64,000 nt of DNA from Beroe forskalii (taxonomy: Eukaryota; Ctenophora; Nuda; Beroida; Beroidae), in the NCBI GenBank assembly GCA_011033025.1, contig WFMF01000135.1:186001-250000 (forward strand), given 5' to 3'. Position 1 is the first letter of the stretch; every line of letters begins with the position of its first letter. Both the position numbers and the translations under genes were made by a program. The notes beneath the pieces are model-generated. The model saw nothing but the letters and a program-made list of their open reading frames with translations. It did not search any database and was not told where the DNA came from. This document shows, in pieces, positions 1-12,213 of the stretch.

Positions 1-281
1 CGACAGTTATTGTAACTTACTCTGAACAGGTCGGGATAATTAGTTCATGCACATATATAGGTATATAGTATTTAAAGACTGTCCAACTTGGTCATTCACA
101 TGGCTTCAGATGGCTCAGCACAAGTTTCTATCAACTACTTGGTACTAGCAAGTGTTAGTTGTTTAGAAGGCACGGATTCCAAAGCTGCATACCTCCGCAA
201 CAGCCTAACGGCGAATTGGAATCTTAAGGGGAATGTGAAAACGCTGTATCGAACACTGGAGTGTAGCGTACTCCGTTCACT
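1..281. other. Unassigned non-coding sequence
   Basis: I see no gene, tRNA or recognisable element here. A short open frame crosses it but runs into the tandem array that follows and has no domain features. Confidence 0.5.
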
Positions 282-565
282 ATACATTTTACAATCCTGT
301 ACAGTATACATTACACAGTCCTGTACAGTGTACAATACACAGTCCTGTACACATTACAGTCCTGTATAGTGTATACTATACAGTCCTGTACAGTGTACAT
401 TGTACACTACACAGTCTTGTATACTGTACATTGTACACTACACAGTATTGTACAGTGTACATTGTACACTACACAGTCTTGTACACTACACATTGTACAC
501 TACACATTCCTGTACACTGTACACTGTACACTACACAGTCTTGTATAATGTACAGTGTATAGTAC
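282..565. repeat. TGTACA-rich imperfect tandem array
   Basis: The stretch repeats short blocks such as ACACTACACAGTCTTGTACA and CAGTGTACATTGTACACTAC, with a period of roughly 40 bases and many sub-repeats. TGTACA and GTACAC are near-palindromic, so the array is open on both strands in places. The short open frames here come from the repeat and are not genes. Confidence 0.85.
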
Positions 566-2389
566 ACAACACAATTTGGTACAGTGGCGTTTCCTCATCC
601 ATTTCGTACACTAACACTTCTTTGTGGTTGAGCACAAGCCAGCGTTACATTTATTTAGGTACCCTGGTGTACTGGAGATGGCGCCAGATACCTAGGTACC
701 TAATCATGCACATGCCATGTTTAGTGCAAGAAAATTAATAATAAAAGAATAAAGTACATCAGACTAAATTCCTGGATATAAACATTCCTGTTTATTCCTT
801 AAAAGGAATAATGCGATGGACATTAAATTAAGGTTTGCATTATGATTGTGACTGTATAACTAGATCAATTACTGTGAATAATAAGCTCTCAGCAAAATAA
901 ATGAAGTACTCTTTATTAAAGCATTTCTTAATTTACTATAACCATGTTAAATTATCGATGCATTATGTTATTTAACTCTTATTACTTCCCATGTAAAATG
1001 TTGAAACCCCCAAAACCTGACATTTCCTACCTTTAGAACTCTCTGGAAACGGCAAGGGACCTATCAACCTTAGATGTAAGTTAAAATGGTGAGCTGGAAA
1101 GATTAGTGTTTGGAGGCTAGTTGCGAATTCTAAATCAGTGTTTTTCATTATACGCGATGCATTGAAGTACTATTGTAGTTCATGAAGATTTGCTTGATAT
1201 ATGAGTTATTGGCCAGTTGCCAGAGAATTGCTAATATTTGTACCCGCTACTCCGCTGTGAATGGTGAAACCTAACGCTGGAAGGTTTTTAGTAGTGTGCT
1301 GTGTTATTGTCATCTGCATACTACAGCAGAAGGGTGCTGGATATAGATAGTGGATAGAGCCGCCAACATTCCTTGAATTTAGAAAGTAGCCAGTAGTAGG
1401 CAATTGCATTATACGCTGATATCCCGCCTGAATACCGCTACAATATTTTGTAGCATTTTATTGATTCGCACCTTCCTGAGACAAAGCTGAGTGATAGGCT
1501 GTGTTGAAGGATAGGAGAGTAGGTGACTGCCTACTTCAGCCAACCTCCTTTTCTACAGCAGCCCTCAGTGTGCGTGCACAGTGTTTTAGCATGTAAAATT
1601 GGTTTAATGTGCATCTTTTAGGACGTGTCAGTGATGTTTTTCTCCGAAATGATATTCTTTCAGGTGCAGTGACGTTTTTTTATGAAATGATATTCTTTGA
1701 AGTACAACCCACAAACATTATTTTGAATATTTGTATAATTGTGTTGGCACGTTATCAGGATCAACACATCATCAAAAGGCATCACTCAAGCCATGCACTC
1801 GCGCACAAGCAGCTACTTATTCAGTTATTTGTTTAATTCTTGAAGTCTAAACAACAGAAGAATTGTTATTTTCCAAGTTCAAATAGCACTTAGCAGTTGC
1901 TCCCTGATGCCCCCTGACTATCTTCGGCACAATCCTCTGTCGGATCCTGTCAATATTTGATATTTGACTACGTACTCCATCTAGTAGTGCGGCACCATGG
2001 ATACCACCATGGACGCCACCATGGATACCACCCTGGCACCATGGATACCACCGTCCATCATGGCGCCATAGATAGATTTTGAAGCACCAACTGCAGCAGC
2101 ACCAACATATAACTTTCTGTCTTTTGATATCGGCAACATCTTTATAGATTCTGGATGCTGTTAGTTATATTTTTAAAGAGAATTTCGCGACACAGCTTCT
2201 ATAACACATTCGTCAGCACAAAATCACTATATTACTAAGCGCTTATAAGAGGACTGTGGTGATACAAAGCTTTCAATCTCCTGATAGGTAATGCAGCATT
2301 GTACAATGTGTGCACCACTGAACAATGATCATTTTCTCTGAAAACTCTATTCACAGGTAGACACTAGTTAAAACACGCACACACTCTAT
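566..2389. other. Non-coding interval with a small CACCATGGATAC repeat
   Basis: AT-rich sequence with no supported gene. A small degenerate repeat of CACCATGGATAC-type units (period about 12-15) lies at about 1993-2055. Open frames are below 80 codons and show no recognisable motif. Confidence 0.6.
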
Positions 2390-3430
2390 CAACTCCCATC
2401 ACACAGCGAGCACACTCCCATCATATAGCACACTCCCATCATATAGCACACTCCCATCATATAGCGAGCACACTCCCATCATATAGCGAGCACACTCCCA
2501 TCATATAGCGAGCACACTCCCATCATATAGCACACTCCCATCATATAGCGAGCACACTCCCATCATATAGCACACTCCCACCATATAGCACACTCCCATC
2601 ATATAGCGAGCACACTCCCATCATATAGCGAGCACACTCCCACCATATAGCACACTCCCACCATATAGCACACTCCCATCACACAGCGAGCACACTCCCA
2701 TCATATAGCACACTCCCATCATATAGCACACTCCCATCATATAGCACACTCCCATCATATAGCGAGCACACTCCCATCATATAGCACACTCCCACCATAT
2801 AGCGAGCACACTCCCATCATATAGCACACTCCCACCATATAGCGAGCACACTCCCATCATATAGCACACTCCCATCATATAGCACACTCCCATCATATAG
2901 CACACTCCCATCATATAGCACACTCCCATCATATAGCACACTCCCATCATATAGCACACTCCCACCATATAGCACACTCCCATCATATAGCACACTCCCA
3001 TCATATAGCGAGCACACTCCCATCATATAGCACACTCCCATCATATAGCGAGCACACTCCCATCATATAGCACACTCCCACCATATAGCACACTCCCATC
3101 ATATAGCACACTCCCATCATATAGCGAGCACACTCCCATCATATAGCACACTCCCACCATATAGCGAGCACACTCCCATCATATAGCACACTCCCACCAT
3201 ATAGCACACTCCCATCATATAGCGAGCACACTCCCATCATATAGCACACTCCCATCATATAGCGAGCACACTCCCATCATATAGCGAGCACACTCCCATC
3301 ATATAGCACACTCCCATCATATAGCGAGCACACTCCCATCATATAGCGAGCACACTCCCACCATATAGCGAGCACACTCCCATCATATAGCACACTCCCA
3401 CCATATAGCGAGCACACTCCCATCATATAG
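2390..3430. repeat. 18/22-bp minisatellite, left block
   Basis: Tandem units of CACACTCCCATCATATAG (18 bp) alternate with the same unit plus CGAG (22 bp). ATCATATAG and ACCATATAG variants occur. The array ends exactly where the left pLTR of the Penelope-like element begins (3431) and resumes directly after the right pLTR (7061). Minus-strand open frames rich in MMGVCY and YDGSVL are translations of the repeat. Confidence 0.97.
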
Positions 3431-3656
3431 TCCAATGTCTTATCTATAAAGGTGTATGGGTATACTACAAACATAACAAAATACTGTACATCGATTTTCT
3501 AATTCAAGGATTGACATAAGAGGCGGAAGAGACTAAACTGTGAATCATCAGCGGTTACCCTACAGTTGTAAGGTCTCCTGCCATCTGCGATGTAGGTGTC
3601 CCATCAGCAGGTGACAAAGGGAAACGGAGGGTTTCGGCCCACGTACCCCTCACAGC
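3431..3656 (-). repeat. Left pLTR of the Naiad element
   Basis: Direct repeat of 6833-7060, starting TCCAATGTCTTATC and ending CCCCTCACAGC on the + strand. The two copies differ only in TCTCCTGCC versus TCTCCCTGCC and AGGGTTTCG versus AGGGGTTTCG. The minisatellite abuts the outer end; the inner end continues into 3' sequence of the element. Confidence 0.93.
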
Positions 3657-3946
3657 TTACAACTGCAGGGCTGGGCCACCCAGGACTCCGGATTCCTGAG
3701 CAACACAGTTTAGAGGGGAGGGGGAGGAAAAGGAAAGAGTTCAGTAGAGGCAAAAGATCAATGAGTGTTATTAAATTCGGGTGAAACATCTTAATGTTAC
3801 GCTATTTAAAACCTGGGAGGTTACAGGCGTCTGCCTGTCCAGCCCCACATTCAGTCCCTGGCTAATCATACAGTAAGTTGCTCAAGGTCAGCAACAAGCT
3901 GCACAACTATCCAGTACAGAATGTGAAGAACCTCGCGTGCCAATAC
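3657..3946 (-). mobile_element. Element sequence between RT frame and left pLTR
   Basis: About 290 bases between the end of the RT frame and the left pLTR. It lies within the element and probably forms its 3' non-coding part. No domain is visible. Confidence 0.5.
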
Positions 3947-4410
3947 CTAAACAAATTGATCTAAAATTGTACTGTTATCTAAAATTGCATATTTCTGAAA
4001 GACTAAGCTATTCTTATTAAGGCAACGTTTAATAATGTCTACAAGATTGGAGTTACTATATCCTCTTTCAATCAGTTTTTGGAAAACTTTTTTAAGATTG
4101 AAGAGGAAAGTTTCTAATTCAGTACAAATGTTAGCATACCTAAGGATTTGACTATAGAATACATTATGGCCTACTTCTAGAGGGATATTACTCTGTGGAA
4201 ATGTTAAGGAAACTGGAGAAATTAAAGTCATCGGTCTTGTTATATACAGACACAATAACCTTAGCAGTTTGGATAGAAATATTGAGGTCAGGTAGTTCAC
4301 GTTCTTGTTGTCATTACCTGACCTCTCCATTTCAAGAAGGATGATAGATTTGTTTGATTAGAGCTTCAAAGTTGAGATAATTAGTGGTGATAAGATCATC
4401 GACGTAGCGT
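3947..4410 (-). pseudogene. Reverse transcriptase C-terminal part with YVDD (Naiad)
   Basis: The active-site motif RRYVDDL is encoded on the minus strand, with the YVDD codons at 4395-4406. Soon after, the frame meets a stop, and another frame continues into the 127-residue open frame containing YSQILRYANIC and FQKLIERGYSN. That matches the usual PLE thumb region, which carries a SQ..R.A..C pattern and a KL...GY pattern. The join needs a frame change near 4335. The catalytic aspartates are intact in sequence, but the reading frame is not. Confidence 0.82.
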
Positions 4411-4433
4411 CGTGTTTTAGAAAAGAATCTTAG

Positions 4434-4833
4434 CTAGGGAAAACTTTTGGACTTTAAAAGATTTAGCATGAAGTTAAACTCTCGTTTAGCGAGAGTGAGA
4501 TCCGCGATGGGAGAACTGGAATTTCCACCCATGGGGATTCCTAAGACTTGGATAAAAACTTTACCTGCGAAAACTATATAGGTGTGATAGATGATAAAAT
4601 GAACTGCTTCTTTGAGGTGGTCTCTATCAAAACTATGGTAGCCATCATAGACCTTCTTCGCGAAGAAACACTTATTTGTATCATATTTACAAATATTTAT
4701 GTACTTGTTTCTTTCAGAGAAGATCAGATCTATAACTTCTCCAATCATATCATCAACTTCTTTAAGGTCTAAATTGGTATATAAAGTGGTAAAGTCGTAA
4801 ATTTGGAGACAAATGCTTCTGCTCTGCAGTGAC
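4434..4833 (-). pseudogene. Reverse transcriptase palm, motifs A and B (Naiad)
   Basis: Motif A reads YDFTTLYTNLDLKEVDDMI on the minus strand near 4750-4800. The same frame reaches VLGIPMGGNSSSPIADL near 4500-4545, the PLE motif B (family pattern G.PMG....P..AD). Between them lie KYDTNKCFFAKK and an open stretch with no obvious loss. The annotated open frame starts at an internal Met, but coding similarity extends upstream to at least 4830. This part is offset in frame from the preceding RT segment. Confidence 0.85.
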
Positions 4834-5660
4834 TCAAGAAAACTGTGCAGAAGAATCTATGCTCCAGAACACATTGACACCACTGTTGTTGTATATTGTC
4901 TGACAATACTTCTTGAAGTATTCTCGTAGGAGTTTAAGACTACAATTAACAAGGATGTTTAGCTGTTTAGTAGCACAGCTTCTCGCCCCAGCTATGAAGC
5001 GTGCTTTGTATGGGTTCTTGTGGAGTTTAGGATTCCAGAACAGCCGTGGTAGACACATGTTTTGGTCGTCGATGGTGATGGAGTACTTGTCTCGTAGTGT
5101 CGAAGCGATTTGTTCGACGTAGAAGTCAGGGTCGTTTGGGAGAGGAGAGTAGGTTTTGTTACCCGTACATTCTAATGTATCAGTGTTAAAACCAAGTTCT
5201 TTGAGAAGAGTTATAACGTAGAACTTCTTACAGATAAAAGCGAAGTTGTTAGATGCTTTATCAATAGTACAAATGATATAAAGCTTCTGAAGACGTTTCA
5301 GTTCTTCCTTGACGCCCTCTCTCTCAAGGACATTGTCTTCAGTTTGTTCAAAGACATGTGGATGGTTGTCTTTATAGAATCCAAGTCTATTATTAACGAT
5401 ATCCGACACTCTGCTATACCAAGAATCAAAAGCAGCGTTCTTCAAGTGGTACTTCTTACTTTTGCTCTTGATAAAGCTTGTCAAATCATCGTCAATACTA
5501 GCTTTGATCTCTGACACAGTCTGATGACAAGGAATTCTAAATTTACTACCGAAAGATAAAATATTTCTTAAATCTGGATCATTGGCAATACTCAAGTCTC
5601 CAGTAATAATATGCCCTAGTGGCTCATAATTATAAGATGATAAATTACAGTTACATTGAG
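4834..5660 (-). pseudogene. CxC linker and reverse transcriptase fingers (Naiad)
   Basis: This is the longest intact frame of the element. Upstream of its first Met, the same frame reads QCNCNLSSYNYEPLGHIITG. It contains CNC, the CxC motif that joins endonuclease to RT in Naiads, at 5647-5655. Then follow IDKASNNFAFICKKFYV (RT finger), LFWNPKLHKNPYKARFIAGA (PLE signature PKLHK.PYK.R.I.G) and GVNVFWSIDSS, all standard PLE landmarks. The frame stops at 4834, just before the F/LESLQ stretch that leads into motif A. A frame change is needed there. Confidence 0.88.
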
Positions 5661-5663
5661 AAT

Positions 5664-6224
5664 TTAGAATTGCTCGAACATCAGGAATGGTAAGATTTTG
5701 AGAAATTTGCTGTAATTACAAACGGATAAACTAAGAGGTTTACTATAACGATAGTAAACGCGTAGAGGAGACTTCTCTTGTAGAGGAGGAAGAAGCTTGA
5801 CAACAGATTTATCTGAGAGAATGGATTGAAATTTCAAATTATCCATAAATTTACTATTAAATGATAAAACTAGATGTTCACGTTCCTTGATTTTCTCAGC
5901 CTCATTCACTTTGAATTTAGGTGAGAATGTCCTACAAAATGATTCACAGATATTGTACAAAATTCCAGAATTAACACTAGCCAAATTAAATAGGGAGTCT
6001 AAATCTGTTAAGGAATATGATCTCAGAGTTTTAAATAAGGAATGGTCAAAATTAGTAATAGAGTCTTTGAAAAGAACGAGATTATCTGCAATCTCTTCTT
6101 TACTCCTATTCTTACAAGAGGCTCTCTTACTGCCTCTGCCACGTTTATAACGTTTGATAAAACCATTAAAATAGTTGACAGTAATACCTTGCGATATACT
6201 GCCAAATCCCTTCTTTTTTATCAT
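5664..6224 (-). pseudogene. Linker between endonuclease and RT (Naiad)
   Basis: A 186-residue frame between the GIY-YIG domain and the CxC motif. It begins MIKKKGFGSISQGITVNYF and is rich in basic and serine residues (RYKRGRGSKRASCKNRSKEE). It overlaps the end of the endonuclease frame by about 60 bases in a different frame, so the original ORF was probably continuous through it. I recognise no separate domain. Its identity rests on position between two clear PLE domains. Confidence 0.65.
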
Positions 6225-6560
6225 TAAGGCCTAAGGGATACGCTGTACCTAACCTGTCAATCCAGTAGTCCTCCAAACTACACAAATCATTCTTCACGTC
6301 GGTTGAAATGTCCTTATCGACGTAATCAATGATCTGGATAGTTGCTTCACAGAAGCTATGACCAGGAAGGTTGAAATGCTCATAGATAAATGTGGAGGCA
6401 TTATTCTTCACACCCGATCTATGACCATTCATACGCTTATTGAAGTGGCTGACTGGTTTCACCAACGTACTGTTTTTGACAAGAGGAACAGGTGATAAGA
6501 TATATAACATTGGCATTCTTACAGGAGATATTAAGACTATCATGACAAAATATGAATTTA
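6225..6560 (-). pseudogene. GIY-YIG endonuclease, N-terminal in the element (Naiad)
   Basis: The first half is read in one frame: NVIYLITCSSCQKQYVGET (YVGET codons at 6455-6469), the GIY-YIG core with the CxxC pair typical of PLE endonucleases. The second half is in another frame: FNKRMNGHRS, FIYEHFNLPGHSF and EDYWIDRLGTAYPLGLND, i.e. the R..GH, HF..PGH and E..WI..L.T..P.GLN landmarks. The frame change lies near 6440-6455. The domain precedes the RT on the coding strand, the opposite of canonical Penelope elements. Confidence 0.88.
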
Positions 6561-6609
6561 TTATTAAATGTACTACTACGAAAGGTTTTACTAGAAAGGT
6601 TTTACTAGC

Positions 6610-6636
6610 TGCCCGCCAGAGCATGGCGGGCAGCTC
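6610..6636. repeat. Short perfect inverted repeat
   Basis: GCTGCCCGCC is followed three bases later by its complement (loop about AGAGCAT). It lies just upstream of the endonuclease on the coding strand of the element, where it could form a hairpin in the transcript. Function unknown. Confidence 0.6.
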
Positions 6637-6832
6637 ACGCCAAGAGAATGTATTTACATGACAAACGGATAAAGTGAATGCATCTGGAATAATCAATGAA
6701 CAAGAAAATCAAAGGGAATAGAGACCACGATATAGTAATAATAGAGTATAAATTCATATTCAAGCTATCAATTCTGTGCCCAACGGGGCGGAGGAACCGG
6801 CCACCAGGAGAAACACCATGATATGGATCTAA

Positions 6833-7060
6833 TCCAATGTCTTATCTATAAAGGTGTATGGGTATACTACAAACATAACAAAATACTGTACATCGATTTT
6901 CTAATTCAAGGATTGACATAAGAGGCGGAAGAGACTAAACTGTGAATCATCAGCGGTTACCCTACAGTTGTAAGGTCTCCCTGCCATCTGCGATGTAGGT
7001 GTCCCATCAGCAGGTGACAAAGGGAAACGGAGGGGTTTCGGCCCACGTACCCCTCACAGC
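6833..7060 (-). repeat. Right pLTR of the Naiad element
   Basis: Near-identical to 3431-3656 and upstream of the coding region on the minus strand, so it would hold the promoter. On the minus strand its start contains CTGTGAGGGG...GGGCCGAAAC. This is loosely like a hammerhead core but lacks CUGAUGA and a proper stem II. Confidence 0.93.
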
Positions 7061-10000
7061 ACACTCCCATCATATAGCGAGCACACTCCCATCATATAGC
7101 ACACTCCCACCATATAGCGAGCACACTCCCATCATATAGCGAGCACACTCCCATCATATAGCGAGCACACTCCCATCATATAGCACACTCCCATCATATA
7201 GCACACTCCCATCATATAGCGAGCACACTCCCATCATATAGCACACTCCCATCATATAGCACTCCACCATATAGCACACTCCCATCATATAGCACACTCC
7301 CATCATATAGCACACTCCCATCATATAGCGAGCACACTCCCATCATATAGCACACTCCCATCATATAGCACACTCCCACCATATAGCACACTCCCATCAT
7401 ATAGCACACTCCCATCATATAGCACACTCCCATCATATAGCACACTCCCATCATATAGCACACTCCCATCCATACCATCATACACTCCCATCATATAGCA
7501 CCTCCCATCATATGAGCACACTCCCATCATATAGCACACTCCCATCATATAGCACACTCCCATCATATAGCACACTCCCATCATATAGCGAGCACACTCC
7601 CATCATATAGCGACACCTCCCATCATATAGCACACTCCCACCATATATGAGCACACTCCCATCATATAGCACACTCCCACCATATAGCGAGCACACTCCC
7701 ATCATATATAGCACACTCCCACCATATAGCACACTCCCATCATATAGCGAGCACACTCCCATCATATAGCGAGCACACTCCCATCATATAGCACACTCCC
7801 ACCATATAGCACACTCCCACCATATAGCACACTCCCACCATATAGCGAGCACACTCCCACCATATAGCGCACCATATATAGCACCTCCCTCATATAGCCA
7901 CCTCCCATCATATAGCGAGCACACTCCCACCATATAGCACACACCTCCCATCATATAGCCATCATATACCATATAGCACACTCCCATCATATAGCGAGCA
8001 CACTCCCATCATATAAAGCACACTCCCCATATAGCACACTCCACCATATGGCTCCACACTCCCATCATATAGCGAGCACACTCCCACCATATATGCACAC
8101 TCCCATCATATAGCGAGCACACTCCCATCATATACCTCCCATCCCACCATCATATAGCACACTCCCACCATATAGCACACACTCCCATATAGCACACTCC
8201 CCCATCATATAGCACACTCCCATCATATATGAGCACACTCCCATCATATAGCACACTCCCATCATATAGCACACTCCCATCATATAGCGAGCACACTCCC
8301 ATCATATAGCACACTCCCATCATATAGCGAGCACACTCCCATCATATAGCGAGCACACTCCCATCATATAGCGAGCACATATAGCACACTCCACCATATA
8401 GCACACTCCCATCATATAGCACACTCCCATCATATAGCGAGCACACTCCCATCATATAGCACACTCCCATCATATAGCACTCCCATCATATAGCACACTC
8501 CCACCATATAGCGAGCACACTCCCATCATATAGCACACTCACCATATAGCACACTCCCATCATATAGCATATCATATAGCGAGCACTCCATCATATAGCA
8601 CACTCCCATCATATAGCGAGCACACTCCCATCATATAGCACCTCCCATCATAGCACACTCCCATCATATAGCGAGCACACTCCCATCATATAGCGAGCAC
8701 ACTCCCATCATATACACTCCCATCATATAGCACACTCCCATATAGCGAGCACACTCCCACCATATAGCACACTCCCATCATATAGCGAGCACACTCCCAT
8801 CATATAGCACACTCCCACCATATAGCACACTCCCATCATATAGCACACTCCCATCATATAGCACACTCCCATCATATAGCGAGCACACTCCCATCATATA
8901 GCGAGCACACTCCCATCATATAGCGAGCACACTCCCACCATATAGCACACTCCCATCATATAGCACACTCCCATCATATAGCACACTCCCATCATATAGC
9001 GAGCACACTCCCATCATATAGCACACTCCCACCATATAGCAGGCACACTCCCATCATATAGCACACTCCCACCATATAGCACACTCCCCACCATATAGCG
9101 AGCACACTCCCATCATATAGCACACTCCCCATCATACACCATCATATAGCACACTCCCATCATATAGCACACTCCCATCATATGAGCACACTCCCATCAT
9201 AGCACACTCCCATCATATAGCACACTCCCATCATATAGCGAGCACACTCCCATCATATAGCGCACACTCCCATCATATAGCAGGCTACACTCCCATCATA
9301 GCACCTCATCATATATACACACTCCCATCATATAGCACACTCCCATCATATAGCACACTCCCATCATATAGCGAGCACACTCCCATCATATAGCGAGCAC
9401 ACTCCCATCATATAGCGAGCACACTCCCATCATATAGCACACTCCCACCATATAGCGAGCACACTCCCATCATATAGCGAGCACACTCCCATCATATAGC
9501 ACACTCCCATCATATAGCACACTCCCATCATATAGCACACTCCCATCATATAGCGAGCACACTCCCATCATATATGAGCACACTCCCATCATATAGCACA
9601 CTCCCACCATATAGCGCACACACTCCCATCATATAGCTCCCATCATATAAAGCACACTCCCATCATATAGCACACTCCCACCATATAGCACACTCCCATC
9701 ATATAGCACACTCCCATCATATAGCGAGCACACTCCCACCATATAGCACACTCCACCATATAGCACACTCCCATCATATAGCACACTCCCACCATATAGC
9801 ACCTCCACCATATGAGCACACTCCCATCATATAGCACACTCCCATCATATAGCGAGCACACTCCCATCATATAGCACACTCCCATCATATAGCACTCCCA
9901 TCATAAAGCACACTCCATCATATAGCACACACACTCCATCATATAGCACACTCCATCATATAGCAACACTCCCATCATATAGCGAGCACACTCCCATCAT

Positions 10001-12213
10001 ATAGCACACTCCCATCATATAGCACACTCCACCATATAGCGAGCACACTCCCATCATATAGCACTCCCATCATATAGCACACTCCCACCATATAGCACAC
10101 TCCACCATATAGCACCCCATCATGAGCACACTCCCATCATATAGCACACTCCCCCATCATATGGCACACTCCCATCATATAGCACACTCCCACCATATAG
10201 CGAGCACACTCCCATCATATAGCAGCACACTCCCATCATATAGCGAGCACACTCCCATCATATACTCCCACCATATAGCGAGCACACTCCCATCATATAG
10301 CACACTCCCATCATATAGCACACTCCCATCATAGCACACTCCCATCATATAGCACACTCCACCATATAGCAGCGAGCACTCCCATCATATAGCGAGCACC
10401 TCATATAGCGAGCCTCACACTCCCATCATATAGCACACTCCCACCATATAGCGAGCACACTCCCATCATATAGCACACTCCCATCATATAGCACACTCCC
10501 ATCATATAGCGAGCACACTCCCATCATATAGCACACTCCCATCATATAGCACACTCCCATCATATAGCACACTCCCATCATATAGCGAGCACACTCCCAT
10601 CATATAGCACACTCCCACCATATAGCACACTCCCATCATATAGCGAGCACACTCCCATCATATAGCACACTCCCATCATATAGCGAGCACACTCCCATCA
10701 TATAGCACACTCCCATCATATAGCACACTCCCATCATATAGCACACTCCCATCATATAGCACACTCCCACCATATAGCGAGCACACTCCCATCATATATG
10801 AGCACACTCCCATCATATAGCGAGCACACACTCCCATCATATAGCGAGCACACTCCCATCATATAGCACACTCCCATCATATAGCACACTCCATCATATA
10901 GCATCCATATATAGCACACTCCCATCATATAGCACACTCCCACCATATAGCACACTCCGTCATATAGCACACTCCCATCATATAGCACACTCCCATCATA
11001 TAGCACACTCCCACCATATAGCACACTCCCATCATATAGCGAGCACACTCCCATCATATAGCACACTCCCATCATATAGCACACTCCCATCATATAGCGA
11101 GCACACTCCCATCATATAGCGAGCACACTCCCATCATATAGCACACTCCCATCATATAGCACACTCCCATCATATAGCGAGCATATAGCACACTCCCATC
11201 ATATAGCGAGCACACTCCCATCATATAGCACACTCCCATCATATAGCGAGCACACTCCCATCATATGAGCACACTCCCATCATATAGCGAGCACTCCCAT
11301 CATATAGCACACTCCCATCATATAGCGAGCACACTCCCATCATATAGCGAGCACACTCCCATCATATAGCACACTCCCATCATATAGCGAGCACACTCCC
11401 ATCATATATAGCACTCCATATATAGCACACTCCCATCATATAGCACACTCCCATCATATAGCACACTCCCATCATATAGCACACTCCCATCATATAGCGA
11501 GCACACTCCCATCATATAGCACACTCCCATCATATAGCACACTCCCATCATATAGCACACTCCCATCATATAGCGAGCACACTCCCATCATATAGCACAC
11601 TCCCATCATATAGCGAGCACACTCCCATCATATAGCGAGCACACTCCCATCATATAGCGAGCACACTCCCACCATATAGCGAGCACACTCCCATCATATA
11701 GCACACTCCCACCATATAGCGAGCACACTCCCATCATATAGCGAGCACACTCCCATCATATAGCACACTCCCATCATATAGCGAGCACACTCCCATCATA
11801 TAGCGAGCACACTCCCATCATATAGCGAGCACACTCCCACCATATAGCACACTCCCATCATATAGCGCACTCCCCGTCATCATATAGCACTCCCACCATA
11901 TAGCACACTCCCATCATATAGCGAGCACACTCCCACCATATAGCACACTCCCACCATATAGCACACTCCCACCATATAGCGAGCACACTCCCATCATATA
12001 GCACACTCCCACCATATAGCGAGCACACTCCCATCATATAGCGAGCACACTCCCATCATATAGCACACTCCCACCATATAGCACACTCCCACCATATAGC
12101 GAGCACACTCCCATCATATAGCGAGCACACTCCCATCATATAGCGAGCACACTCCCATCATATAGCGAGCACACTCCCACCATATAGCACACTCCCACCA
12201 TATAGCGAGCACA
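7061..12213. repeat. 18/22-bp minisatellite, right block (5.1 kb)
   Basis: Same CACACTCCC(A/C)(T/C)CATATAG(CGAG) units as 2390-3430, beginning immediately after the right pLTR. From about 7460 to 10430 the units are often damaged (single-base losses, fused units such as CACCTCCCATC). The last 1.7 kb is again very regular. Open frames on the minus strand are repeat translations, not genes. Confidence 0.97.

Larger units (their letters stand above)
3431..7060 (-). mobile_element. Naiad-type Penelope-like retroelement with permuted domains and pLTRs
   Basis: The element is bounded by two direct repeats of about 226 bp (3431-3656 and 6833-7060). Read on the minus strand, the order is pLTR, GIY-YIG endonuclease, a CxC motif (codons at 5647-5655), a Penelope-type reverse transcriptase and pLTR. 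Canonical Penelope-like elements carry the endonuclease after the RT. An N-terminal endonuclease joined to the RT through a CxC motif, pLTRs and a bias for simple repeats are published hallmarks of the Naiad/Chlamys clade. The coding region is broken by at least three frame changes, but the two pLTRs differ only by two single-base length differences in homopolymer runs. The copy is therefore either young and already broken, or the frameshifts are consensus errors. It sits in phase within the 18/22-bp minisatellite. Confidence 0.9.

Noticed and set aside
3604..3656. Hammerhead ribozyme in the pLTR
   Set aside because: The minus strand has CTGTGAGGGG...GGCCGAAAC, but the CUGAUGA box is incomplete and stem II does not pair. 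Naiads are reported to lack canonical hammerheads.
2390..12213. CRISPR-like array
   Set aside because: Units are contiguous 18/22-bp minisatellite copies without unique spacers, in a eukaryotic genome.
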